Source: Liolophura sinensis (Eukaryota; Mollusca; Polyplacophora; Chitonida; Chitonidae). Taken from it: 64,000 nucleotides of DNA. The DNA lies in assembly GCF_032854445.1 (NCBI RefSeq), contig NC_088299.1:3075001-3139000 (forward strand), given 5' to 3'. A model generated the notes under the pieces. It ran no database searches and was not told the DNA's origin. It was given only the letters and a program-made list of their open reading frames with translations. Positions 1-12,700 of this stretch are shown in pieces. How positions within the stretch are numbered: the first letter of the stretch is position 1; every line of letters begins with the position of its first letter. Position numbers and translations under genes: made by a program.

Positions 1-476
1 TGTAACTTCTAACTGAAAGTCTCCGTTGTCTCTAAAGTTGTATCTATCTCAGTGAAAACTGAATTTTTCTCAAGCCGTTGAAAGCCCTTTCACCTCAGTG
101 AAAACTTCTTCCACCTGAGTGGAAACCTCTTCACCTGCCTTCCATCTGCTATAAATGAAAACCTTTAAACCCAGGTGAGATCTGTTTAAACACCACTGAA
201 AACTTCTTCACCCAGGTAGAAAATATAATAAAAAAGTCACGACAAAGGTAAAATGTTGAACGTGGACCACCGTATATATGTTTTAGCTTCCAGTTTTTCG
301 CCACTGAGGTCTCAGACTCTATTCCATCTTTTGCTGTTTTTTTTTGGTAATTGTGGCACTTTTATTCATGGGCTTTGTCAAGCATCTGGATAAAGTCGCG
401 GTGCACTGGAGTGTCCAAATAATGCTTAACACCAATGAATTCCTGATATAAAGTAACATGTATGGTGACGTATATA
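1..476. other. Non-genic; short imperfect repeats
   Basis: No coding signal. Bases 80-230 hold imperfect copies of a motif like CACCTSAGTGAAAACTTCTTC. Nothing else is recognised. Confidence 0.4.
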
Positions 477-590
477 TGTGATACTGACCCGATGATGATG
501 ACGTATGCGATACTGACACGCGGTCGTGTATGATGACGTATGTGATGCTGACACGCAGTCGTGTATGATGATGTATGTGATGCTGACATG
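477..590. repeat. 35-bp tandem repeat, about 3 copies
   Basis: The unit begins GTGATGCTGACACGCAGTCG and ends TGTATGATGACGTAT. Two full 35-base copies are nearly identical, with partial copies on either side. Confidence 0.75.
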
Positions 591-888
591 TGACCGTTTA
601 CACTAAAGACTGAAACAAGAACCGTGAAGTAAACTTGTTTTGTTGGGACATTTTTTTATTTTCTCAGAACACAGCATGCATGTAACGATCTATAAGAATA
701 TATGTTAAACACTTTGCTATGCGAGTATGACCACAATTCACATATAGACTCTGTTATTATACTCAGCAACATATGGAGTCCATAGAAGCATCCATCGCTG
801 GGCGCTTGGCAGTGAGGTTGTATTCAGGTTCGATTCCAGCTTTCGCTCTGTGGTTCGCAGATATACATATATATAAGTAAAATATTCT

Positions 889-1107
889 GGGGCCGATTCC
901 ACGACGCCGTTTCGGACGTAACTCAGAATTTAAAAACTCTTTACGATTTTTAGCTTTAGGTACTTTAAGTTGAAATTTTGACACATTTGTCTTAAGATAA
1001 CATTGATGAGGTGGAGTAAATATTCATTTCTAAAGTTTAAAAATACGCTTCACGATCGTATTTTACGTTCTGGCTTAAGGCAGAAATGGCTTTGTGGAAT
1101 CAGCCCC
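889..1107. mobile_element. MITE-like element with about 50-bp terminal inverted repeats
   Basis: The left end GGGGCCGATTCCACGACGCC mirrors the right end, whose reverse complement starts GGGGCTGATTCCACAAAGCC; similarity continues inward for roughly 50 bases. The element is 219 bases with no coding capacity. Target duplication is unclear. Confidence 0.65.
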
Positions 1108-1890
1108 TGGAGTGTAAGGCGTTAGACACTAGGCACATAAATATAAAAATAAATAAATAAAATAAATAAATAAATATAAGTGAAATATTCTTCAGAATAC
1201 AGGATTCAGCACTAGTCAAATACATAATTAACATAACATTATGCCTAAACATAATTGAAATATTCTTGAGTATACGGTGATAAAAACCAATCAATGTACA
1301 TGAACACAAAAAGTCAAACAATCGCCCAGAACTGTTCATCTAATACCTGTGGAACCTATACCTTTTGTGCTCAGTTTGTCAAGCTGGTTACCCATATATG
1401 TAAATTTGTCTCGTGTCATCTTTGTATATGTCTTCTATTTGGTATTTCTATCTTTATAATCCGTGTTTTAGTATACGAACCCATAGAAAGTTGGCCTCGG
1501 GATCGGGAAAGACAATGAAATGAGTAACAATTGCTGGAGTGACTAACTAAACTACGGCTGAGACTATATCCGGAAACTCTTAACTGTGGCTGTTCCAAAT
1601 CACTTCTCACCCTCCCACACACATCCTTCCTGGTCAAGTCGCCTCATCCGGGTGCAGATCCATTATACATGCGAACAATATCATAATGTATATGTACATC
1701 CACAACGTCAAAGACACTGGCAATGTGGAAATACAGCCGCTGTATGCATCTGGCCTAAAACTTCCAACATACATGAGTATAATAATATATTATACTCAGT
1801 TTGCCTTATTCCGAGATTTTTTATTCTTCTTAAAAATATTTTTTAAGGTTTATTTGGAAGGTATGGTTATATCCTGTCCTGGAAAATTGG

Positions 1891-2151
1891 AGTGAGTGAG
1901 TGAGTGCTTGGGGTTTAACGTCGTACTTAACAATTTTTCAGTCATATGTCGACGAATGAATCCTTAGAGTGCATGTAATGTGCCTCCTTGTTGCGGGACG
2001 GATTTCCACCGCTCTTTTATCTAGTGCTGCTTCACTGAGACGACTTACCAAGGCAAGTAAGCCGCCCAGCCCGAGCCATCATACTGATACGGGTCAACAA
2101 GTCGTTGCACTATCCCCTTCATACTGAACGCCAAGCGAGGAAGTTACAACT
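1891..2151 (-). mobile_element. tRNA-derived SINE, family B (TGAG/TCAC tail), antisense copy
   Basis: Starts with (TGAG)n and GGGGTTTAACGTCGTACTTA, the reverse complement of the tail of the 15369-15714 copy. It is flanked by an 11-bp direct repeat TGGAAAATTGG at 1880-1890 and 2152-2162, a clean target site duplication, so this is a bona fide retroposition. Confidence 0.8.
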
Positions 2152-2162
2152 TGGAAAATTGG

Positions 2163-2326
2163 TCACATCACTAAAAGTAATATTTTTTATATATTATACA
2201 GATATACAGTATATACGAATGCTCCGCTTATTTTAACTGTCTTCTAAGCTTGTTTTAATGACATCCGTCTACTCTCTACATAATACAGGATTGAGGGGAA
2301 GAGTTTTATAATTTATGGGTATAATT

Positions 2327-2405
<79 letters not shown>

Positions 2406-4931
2406 CCTTTGTACATGTACTATATCGCATCACTGTCACATATCACTATACATACTACTACTAGTTAAACTACATTTGTAGGCTATTTGTAAAGGGTAAA
2501 GAGATCATCTACACCTCCACTGTTCTCAGTAAAAAGAAGCCATTGACAACTCTCAGCTATAAACCGGCTGCTTTAAGAATTCTTCAATCAGTCAATCAAT
2601 CAATCAAAATTTAATCAATATATTTATATGGAAAAACCACACCGGGAAAAGATGTTGAAACTCACGTCACATTTAAAGGAGAAGAAAATGTAAATATCAA
2701 ACAAATACCATTGAAAAGAGTATGCGTTTCCTCGCAGGTGCATGAAATAAAAAATTCTAATATGTACCTCTAGTTGATAAATTATAAATAAAGTCAGCGC
2801 CAACATCCGCTGTGGGCGACTCCATTTTGCCTAAGAACTAGTCCGGAAGTCTTCTGTGTTAGAATGAGAATTGCAGTCGGAAACCGCCGAGGTGCAGTTC
2901 GTACATTTCCGGTAGAACTCTTCTTCTCAGAAGGTAGCGAAGAGTACAGTTCGTTTTCCGCTTGACGACCGGGAGGCACAACCAGATAGACAAAAAATGT
3001 GCTCTTTTCAGCCTATAGTGTCATGTTTTTAAGTTCTCTTCTCCTTTAAAAGACGATGTTTTCAATCATGCAGCATCAATGTTTAAGCGGTCTAGCTCAA
3101 ATGGGAAAAGATAAAGTATGCATTTTTGTAAAGAAGGTATATACTTCATCAATATAGTTCCCTTCAAACAGCCAGGACTTAGCATGCAAGCTTGCTATAA
3201 ATTTAAAATAACTTCGTAGAAACATGGTTCTTTTGTCCCCATGCAGCGATGCAGTATACAGATCCAACTTTGCACTTACTAAAGTACGGAAGCCAGAATT
3301 TAATTCGACGAATATTTCTTACTTCTCATTTTAGGAGGAGGCAAATATATACACATATAGACTTAACATTAGAGCATGGCAATGTTTTATCGCCGTATAT
3401 TAATGCCATAGAGGAGCCCATGTACACGTACTGTCTACACAAGCGAGATGACGTTTGTAGATTCCCTAAGTGTGCTCATGTATATTTCCTCCTTAATCGT
3501 AAGCTTATAAATCCTTCCGTATTTCAGGCATCATGCAATTTAATTGCCCCTAGCTCTCTTTCTTAAAAATACATGGGGTCTGCATGTGTTGAATTGGTTA
3601 TAGGCCATTCCATGTATGTTTACTACAAACAACATGCGCTATACATGTGCCTATTAAAACACGCCACCCTTCCGTGCTTCAATAAGTGCGGTTCCATGCA
3701 TAAATTGGTCTGTGGGCTACATGAGATGGCTTCATAAAGTGAAATCCGAAATTCTGGCAAAATCAACAGCATGCATCATGTGAATATCTGGTTGAGTGTT
3801 GCATAGTATGTGGTACCCCAAACACCAGTCACATCAAACATCAAGTCACATCACATCCGACGGTGGCGAGCACCATGGACAAAGTGGGCGTGAAGAGCAT
3901 CCGCAGTTTGCTGGAAGACCCTTTAACGTATACGGAGATGTTCCGCTTATGCTATTGTCACACTAAAGTAGTCAAAACGTCCTGTGCGTCCAAAACTTGA
4001 CTGCACCACGTCGTAATACGCCCTTAGTAGGATCGAAGTACGGCAATTCCGTTCGTAGTACGTCAATCGCGTTTTAAGTATGTTGTCACTCCGTCTAATT
4101 GCAGAACGGGATGGCCGCCTGAAATTTTTGAGTCGGTTCGAAGTTCTAGAGCACCCTTCCCGTCCATCCATGAAATTCACATAAAGCCCGTAAAAAGTTG
4201 CTCCGCAGTTCACATGCAGTTTGAGTCCGTTCGGCAGCAATTTTAAGAACGTAGTGAGAACTTGCTTGGTGTGATGGAGGTATTATAGCCTACTCTGTGC
4301 ACGTCTCAATGCCTCTGACAATTTTTATTTTGTATTTATTTATTTAAATGTTTCTTGTCGGCGGTAATGCAGGTTTATGCATGTATGAGGGACTGGAGTC
4401 CCCGGAAACTTGAAAACACCGCCCTTCACCAGGTACCTGGCCAACCTCTTGACAACTGCAGCCGAATCAACGAAAGCCAAGTTCGAACACATTGTTATCG
4501 TCAAGGGCTTGAATCAAAGTTGCAGGTAGCCAGTGCATGCTGTTTGCGTTTGGGCAGGCAAACCAGGATTCCACTGAAAACTGAAACATGTGCAAAATTT
4601 AAACACATAGGCACTTTACCACGTCAGATGGTGGAGGGTTAAGTTTTTCATTTTAATTTTGAATTTTTTTTTTATGTGGGTCAGGCTCATGGTCAGGTGG
4701 AGAATGCCGCAGAAAACCACCGTCAATTGCCATGTACGCCTACATGCACATATTTAGCTGATATTTTTCTTAATAGACATAGAAATGTGTAGAAAATAGC
4801 ACCATTCTCAATCAAAATTAGGATAAAATTTGTAGAACTGTTCTACCAGTTTACTGGACTTTTACATGTTCGCTGATATCAACGGGGAAACTTTGTAACT
4901 TTGATATAGGCTATAGGCCTATGCTGTACGA
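2163..4931. other. Intergenic stretch without a recognisable gene
   Basis: Contains the (AT)n microsatellite. A possible inverted pair, TTTAAAGGAGAAG near 2670 and CTTCTCCTTT near 3038-3047, may bound a MITE of about 380 bases. Open frames here (for example 3947-4240 on the - strand) show no domain and no codon pattern I trust. Confidence 0.4.
2332..2402. repeat. (AT)n microsatellite
   Basis: About 35 uninterrupted AT dinucleotides; likely polymorphic in length. Confidence 0.97.
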
Positions 4932-5063
4932 TTTTATTTATTTATTTGATTGGTGTTTTACGCTGTGCTCAAGAATATTTCACTTATATGACGGCGGCCA
5001 GCATTATGGTGGGAGGAAACCGGGCAGAGCCTGGGGGAAACCCATGACCATCCGCACGTTGCT
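4932..5063 (-). mobile_element. SINE family A (AAAT tail), 5'-truncated antisense copy
   Basis: Begins with TTTATTTATTTGATTGGTGT (the reversed AAAT tail) and runs through the conserved GGCGGCCAGCATTATGGTGG core. It stops before the tRNA head. Flanks GCTGTACGATTTTA and GCTGTACGGTTTTA look like a target duplication. Truncation at the 5' end fits LINE-type target-primed reverse transcription. Confidence 0.8.
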
Positions 5064-5479
5064 GTACGGTTTTAAATGTAGCCTGTATTGAAAGTGGGAT
5101 TACAAGCGTGATTGCTTTATTGTTTAGTCGATCCGAACATCGTCAGGATATGATCTGTAGTTCTTTATATTTTACACAGTGCCTTGACACGACATAGGCC
5201 TACGGATCAAAACAGTTCTCAATACATGCAGTTCTAAGATGTCATGTAGGCAGCAAACGGGTTTTTGTAAACGACATCGAAGAACCCAAAACTTTTTTTT
5301 TCTTATCCCTCTCCTTAACTGGTACCCAGATAGTGCCTGGTACGGCTTCCTCACTTAGAATACCACACAGTGCCTGCATCTCGCTCTTTGTTTGCTATCC
5401 CTTGTTGTTAAACTCTCTCCATAGCTTACATCGATCTATTCCGAGCAATATTTACCTGGCCTTTATCCACGAGCTATAC

Positions 5480-5926
5480 TGGCAACGCTCTGTCGTTAAG
5501 GACTTGTGACGTAAACGGGTATAGGTCACGTGACCTTATAACTGTGTCACGATCTCCGCTTTAAGTTAGGAGAGAAAATTCCTGTGCCCGTGTTTCTTTA
5601 ATATCGCGAATTTTCAGGGATATATTCCTGGATGAAAAGTAGGTAGTTGTATTTTTCAGTCCCAGTTAACAGAACGCACAAGCACGTTGCTGTGTGGCCG
5701 TGTTGTCACTTTTTTCCCCGGGACTACTTTCTCTCGCAAGTCGGGCAGGTGCGTGAACAGGCTAAACTTTTATTCAGTTATGGATGCCAGTCTCTGAAGT
5801 TGTGTTGCGGAGCGTGGATGGTGAAACTCTCACAAGATTCATCGGAATTTCCTCGGAACGGTGTTTTGTGTGTCTGTGTGTTCTAGATGGGGTAAATGAA
5901 AGTCAGAAGTTCTGTTTTAGTACGCG
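5480..5926 (+). promoter_or_regulatory. Probable PSKH1 promoter and 5' UTR region
   Basis: This stretch directly precedes the kinase start codon. It contains a perfect 12-base palindrome GGTCACGTGACC at 5524-5535, an E-box/CLEAR-like bHLH site, and a CRE-like TGACGTAA at 5507-5514. A TCTGTTTTAG at 5911-5920 could be a 3' splice site six bases before the ATG, so a non-coding 5' exon is possible. Vertebrate PSKH1 also has a non-coding first exon, from memory. No transcription start site can be located from sequence alone; this is inference. Confidence 0.35.
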
Positions 5927-6793
5927 ATGGGCTGTATGACCAGCAAACTGGTGCCCGAAGCGCCGAACGATGGCCACCTTGTGAAGACAATGTTGCCGGA
6001 TGGTAAAGCGACGACAGACAACAAACAACATGTCCACTGTAAGCCGAAAGCGAACAATCAAAACGAAGTGCCGCCCAGGCCGAACAAAAGAGTGGCCAAG
6101 TACAGGGCAAAATTTGACCCTAAAGTCACAGCAAAGTATGATATTAAAGCCCTGATCGGCCGGGGCAGCTTTAGCCGAGTTGTTCGCGTGGAACACAGGG
6201 TAACAAAACAACCATACGCGATTAAAATGATTGACCGCATCCAGGGTAAGGAGGTTTTCGAGTCGGAGTTGTGTGTGTTGCGGCGAGTTAGGCATGCCTA
6301 TATTATACAGCTAGTCGAAGTGTTTGAAACCAGAGATAAAGTGTACATGGTGATGGAGTTGGCAACCGGAGGTGAATTATTTGACAGAATTATAGCCAAG
6401 GGGAGTTTTACTGAAAAAGATGCGACTCGGGTATTAAATATGGTGTTGGAAGGAGTGCACTATCTGCACAATTTGGGTATTACACATAGAGATTTGAAAC
6501 CAGAGAATTTACTCTACTACCATCCTGGCCATGATTCTAAAATAATGATCACAGATTTTGGGCTAAGTGCTAGTCGGAAAGGCACTGATAATTATATGAG
6601 AACGACTTGTGGTACCCCTGAGTATATAGCCCCAGAGATCCTTGCCCGCAAGCCTTATACCTGTCAAGTGGACCTGTGGGCTGTAGGAGTTGTTACCTAT
6701 ATCTTACTCAGTGGCACCATGCCTTTTGACGATGAAAATAGGTCCAGACTGTTTAGACTCATTCTAAAGGCGAAATACAGCTATGCAGGAGAG
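5927..6793 (+). CDS. PSKH1: PSKH1 coding exon 1 (residues 1-289)
   Basis: 867 bases, 289 whole codons, ending in phase 0 at GAG followed by the donor GTAATA (6794). The frame stays open to 6865 by reading into the intron, but homology stops at ...KYSYAGE, which fixes the boundary. This exon carries the acylation signal and nearly the whole catalytic core through APE and the DLW motif. The ATG at 5927 is chosen because Gly2 and Cys3 match the conserved PSKH1 N-terminus. Confidence 0.93.
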
Positions 6794-9700
6794 GTAATAT
6801 CAACTGATTTGATTCTTGAAATTGCTCTGCTCTGTGATTATGACATTAAGATATGCTTTTCTTAACAGGAACGAATAATAACATTTACCTTCCAGACAGA
6901 TGCAAAGCCTTGGCGTTGTTCAGCTTGACTGACAGACACCTAAATGTACATTTTGTGTGGCAAAGTTGATCAGCATTTATGCCTTTTACTATACACATGA
7001 AATCCTTTCAGTAAGCTTTGTATGGTTGACTTGATTAAGGAAGTCAACCTAAATGTTACTGGTCTAGGTGAAGTTGCCCTCTGCTTCATTGTTCCCTACT
7101 TTTAAGTATTTTGGAGAAAACTTAAGAATTGGGTGGTGTTTACTTCATTTGGTAGAGAATATGTGGAAGAGGCTGCTGTTGGCAATGAAGATCAGAGAAG
7201 CTGATCATATGAAAACTTAACAACACCCAGTGTGTAGTTTGAAGAAATCGCATGTTTTGTCCAGATCTATGACATGGTTCACAATTTACATATGTTGTGT
7301 AGATTTGGTCTGTTTTTTTTTTATGGTTGTTATCAGCCGTAATTCTCTGGAAAGGGTCCAGTGGTGTCCATCTCCCTCTGTCTTCCCATGTTACCTTTCA
7401 CCTTATTGCCTGCTGCCTTTGTAGCAGGCGAGTGAAGTGTCTGGATGAGGACAGTCCGGAGTTAGTGCTGATTCTTTAAAAGGGCTAATGTGTATATTTA
7501 TTTTGATTGGCCTTTAACACTATACTAAAGAATTCTTAACTAACACAACTTCAGTTATGTTTGTGCATATACCACAGAAAATGACATCCCTGCTTTACAG
7601 TACATTAAGCTACTCTCCTATCTTTTAACGTGGCCATGTTTTTGTGCTGAGATAAACCTGCCAGTGTAAGATCATTGCTTTTTAACATTTCACAAGAATG
7701 AAAAAAACATAATTTGCAGGATTAATCTAACCTCCTTTTATTAGTTTCTGTATTCTGTATAGCGACCCATCTTAAAATTGGCCAATTGACTCTAATTTGC
7801 CATAGAGCAATGGTGTCACATCACATAGGGATGTCACTCTAGTGTCGTAGAGCACCATCATCAATAAGACATGCTTGCTTTACAACGTGTGTAACAACGT
7901 AAAGGCTGAACCTTGCCACATTGTGATGTATGTCAGGTACATGTATGTTACTCCAGTGATATGAGAAGTTTTGACGATGTTACTTACAATCGACCCAGGA
8001 TTGACCCTGGATCTACCGCTCCCGAAGCCGACACTTGTTACTGTGATGAGTGCGGAACCAGCACTTGCTTGCCTGTAGCCTTTTCTTAGCATACTAACAA
8101 TAACATACATATGGTTACTACATTGTACCAGACACGTGCTGTTGTACACAGCATCAGGGATTAAAATTTACTTCTTATCAAATGATTTTAATACCCAATA
8201 CAACTTAGGACTTATAAAAAGTTCTCAGAAGCATTTGACTCCTGAAATACCTTCAATTTCAATCCTCGATTATTAGTTAGATTCTTGGGACCGTCGATTT
8301 AGGGTGATGACCTCCTTTAATTCTTCAACCCTTTCTTCCACTAAAACACTTTTTTTCTGTGGAAGTTGTGCATACAGTTATTATGAAAATGATGCTAAAA
8401 ATTCTTTGGGTCATTAAGATGCAAGCTTCATGAAACTGTGCAAATTGTTTATCCACACCCTACAGCTCTCTCAGAATCTCTCAGAATTGGAGCATGTATA
8501 CCTGTGAAATGTAAGTTATTTTGTAAGAGCATCAGACAGAATTCTGAATTTTTCCATCAAGGTCTAATATGCCACTGCAAATCTATACATTATCAGTAGA
8601 TACAAGGTACACGTGTGGAGGCCAAAAGAGAAATACATGTATGTGTACCTACACATATTTGGTTTATGTGGCTCTGATACAGTGCCAGTCAGACATATAT
8701 ACAATCACATCTGCTATTTCATTTGTAATGACAGTACTTCCATGTACTTGTGTGTACTTGTATCAGAATGTTAATTATAGATTTTAAAGATTGAAATTAT
8801 TGGAAGGTTATGGAATTTTGCAAAGGGTCTGTAAAATCAGTGCTATCTCAACACATTGTTAACATATGCAACATTGTTGAATAGAAGTTCTTCTGTTGTT
8901 ATTCAGGTAACAAATGTATACATCCACCTATCATACAACCTGTATTATTGACACTGAACACAGAATAGTAAGTTACATGTTTTAAGCACAGTTACATTGT
9001 TCAAAACTGCTATTTGAGATTTATAGACTATTTGAAGACTATTATAATTATTCAGGTATGACATACCCATAGGTTATTATTATAATTAAACTTGTATTAA
9101 TTTAGTGTGTATCTTCTGATTACTATGTTGTGATCAATCAATTAGAAGATCTACTTAACATGAATACACTGTGTGGAAGGATATACATGTAGATGTATAC
9201 ATATTCACAAATATGGGTGCATTCAATGAAAGTAGTTTTAGTTTTGTGTATGTAAATTTGACCCAAGGAATACATACGTGTACATGTATATGGCATTGTG
9301 GTAAATTTTTGAAACTGTGCCAGTAATGATATTATCTTAAAGCAGAAACCAGACATGAGTTTGCACGTACAGGTAAAAGCATGGTTTGAACATGCAAATA
9401 CATGTCCTAGAGTGATCCAGTGGGTACAGTGCTGTTACTATCAGAAAGTAACGAACACAGTACATGTAATCTATTCTGTGGTATATGCATATTATAAATA
9501 GTATGCCATGTACAGGGTTATATCACTTATTATTCATCCCGATATATATATATATGACCTGCACTTGTGTATACTTTAAACTGAGTACTTAATGAAACAG
9601 ATTACCAACCGGTACTGGTAATGATTGTGTTCAATTGGAGAAAAGATGCATTGTCAGATCTAGAGCCTGACAACATTCATGTAGAAAAGGACGCAGGCAT

Positions 9701-12700
9701 AAAATCTAATTAACATGTTTTCTTAAAATTTCCTTTAAAGTTTTACCAGGTATGACAAAAATGAAAACTTAAGATTCTGACGTATGGGCTGAGCATTTTT
9801 AATAAAAGAATGCGGGGGTTGAACTCTTGACTGAGGAATTATATTTGCAAACCATATATTACTACACAGGTATTTATTAATAGTATCATACAAGATGCTT
9901 TTAATGCTTTCTGTGTCTTGTTGTCATTCAGTCAGCATGTAGGGTAGAGCCAGGAACTAAATTACTCCATGTGATGTTCATGGATTTCATACACGTGTAC
10001 TGTGTTGCAGATATATACGTGTACTGTATTTACGTGTAGATAATATGTACATTCAATAATATGATAATATGTGCATTCATATGCATGTACATCTTACAGA
10101 TCAGTTGTTTGTCATGACATAAAGAAGATATATGAACATGGATGATTTTTATTGTAGATATATATATATATATGTACATTTTGTGCAGCGTGTTGGTAAT
10201 TGTGGACTGAGTATGCATGAAAATATTCCCCCAAAACTTGCTAGAAGGTAAATGAAGCACAAGGATGGAAAAGTCATCTTGATTCTCTCTATTATTTATA
10301 AGCACTTCATTGTAAGGCCCCCATGAAAAAAACAAGGCCATCCAACATGACAGAAGTCTTCATTGTGGTAACCTGGGCTTAGTTTGAGGTCATTTTTATT
10401 ATTAACTCATAAAATCAAAAGTATGAAATGTTTTGACTCTTGTGTAGGTATTTTGATTCAGATTTGTCTGATTTGGTCAGTTTGTGGTGTACATGCAATA
10501 GAATCATTAGGGTCTCTGTCTTCTTCAACATGCAGGTTAAAGCTTGTATTAACCAACACCCATTTTAATCCTTGTCTTCTCTTCAGACAGGTGTAATAGC
10601 GCTGTAATCATTTCCAAACTCAAACTGCAAGAATTAATGATGAAACTTGTTGCATAGAAGCAAGATATTCTACATGATTGCACATACATTTGTCAATTAT
10701 ATTCAGGTGTCTGGCGTACAGGGAGATTCATGTATATACCGTTCTGTGAAACTCATGGGTGTCTGGTTAAATTATTGTGGATTGATTTGGCTGGTTTTGG
10801 TAGGCATTTGTGTCCAAGTTACACCTAAGAGGGCATTATTAACAAGTATGTTATATGGCGATCAAAGGTGTGGCTTGTACCAAGAGACTCCGCTTTTGCT
10901 TCCGCTTTGTTGTGTACACGTATCAGATGTAGGTGTGTGCTAAGTAATCTTGTTTTAGGAGTAACCTGTCACCTGTTGAAGCCAGATCACATTTCATAAT
11001 TATATATTGTATAATGTTGTGTAACAGACATCAGCTCATTGGTCCCCATCTCCCCATTGGCCAATCATTAAGGCTTAAGGCAGATGGCTTTTTTACATGT
11101 GGGGAATTTCACGTTTATGTAAGCTGAAATTTTCTTGTGTGGATTCGTGTGTATGTGTGTATGAGGATGACATACATTTTCCTGCTTAGTCATCTCAAAA
11201 GGCTTTATTGTGCTGCTTACAGTGGCCTGGCCATGCTCTGATTGTCAGCCCAACACAAGCGGCATTATCTTCTGCCTAACAACACATAGCCGTGATAGGG
11301 GAAAGTGGAACAGTCCTCTTCCCTGCTGTGCACTTGCATAGTGCTGGAATATAGAAACTGATTGCTGAATCTTGCTGAACAAGGGGCACTAGTATTCTCT
11401 TAATTGGTTGATTTCCATGCATCAACCCTTTATAAATAGTGGCTCCATGGGAATGCCCAATTTCCCAGCGCTCACTCCTCTAAACTCATTGTGTTTCGTA
11501 ACTGATTTCTGATGTCACTGGGTACAAGGACATTGCTACATGTACATGTACATTTTTTCCCTCGTAGGAAATTACATTCAGGCCATAGCAGTTTGAATTG
11601 TTGTTTTATGGGCAGAACAACAATCTTTTACCAATGTTAGAGGAGTTTATAAAAATAAAAATCATCTAATTTGTGGGAAATGTGAACTGTTGCAGCCATA
11701 TTTCCTTGATCTGGAAGCTTTGAAAAAAGAAAAAAAAACAGGAAAATTTTAAAAATTTTAGATGACATGAAAACATTGGTGATGCCTTATGTACCTTTAC
11801 ACTTTTCATAGACACCTGATAAATATATTACATGTAATTGGAGTTTCCTTAGGCACATAATATTTGAAAATTAAGATTGAGACATATCAAAAGTAGATGG
11901 CTTCAGGGACATTCAAAAGATATTTCTTTCAAGCCATCTCTCAGAGTTTTTAAAAAAACTAATCAGTCTTTAGGATCAGTGTTAAAAGTGCTTACATGCC
12001 CAAGTACAACTTGGTAAGGTGTACTAGAGGTATACTTAAGGTACATCTGGGGTGTAGCGTATCTGAACTGAGGTGTGTCTAATGTATAATTGATGTGTGT
12101 CTGAGGTGTATTGAAAGTGTATGTGAGGCTCTGCCAATTATGCAAATTAGTACCTCAAGTACACCCACAGTACACCTCAGTGGAGGTGTACCCTGTAAAT
12201 GTTAGGTAAAAAATATGATGCTTGAGGTGTATCTGAGGTACATGCTTATGGACGAGATGGATGTATACTGTTTTCACTTTCATTTTGATGTGAAACAAGC
12301 TCAAAACACTTAAAATATTGATTGTATAAATAATAGATAAATTTGTTTGAAAGTGCATGCTGTTCTTTGTTTACAGTATGTGTAAATGGCTTTCTAGCTG
12401 CTTGATCAAAATTTAATGTCACTCCTTTTCTATGCCTTTTAGAATATATGTACGTCTTGTTCAGGGAATCCATGTTGGAATGATCAGGGGCAAAGATATC
12501 CATACTCTGTGAGTGGTCAGTATTTGACCATGGACTGGCCAATCATTATAGGGTGAGACAGGGGTTTATGTTTATTTAGTAAACATTTTTTTTCTGCACA
12601 AAAATATTTGTAATTTTGTATTCACCATTTTGTCTGAAGTAAATTGTAAATCTGATCCTGTTTTAAAAAAGTGGCAGAGGTGTACCTGACGTACATGTAC

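Noticed and set aside
3947-4240. 97-aa - strand frame, Arg-rich
   Set aside because: No recognisable domain, no repeat of the frame elsewhere; looks like chance in a locally GC-richer patch.
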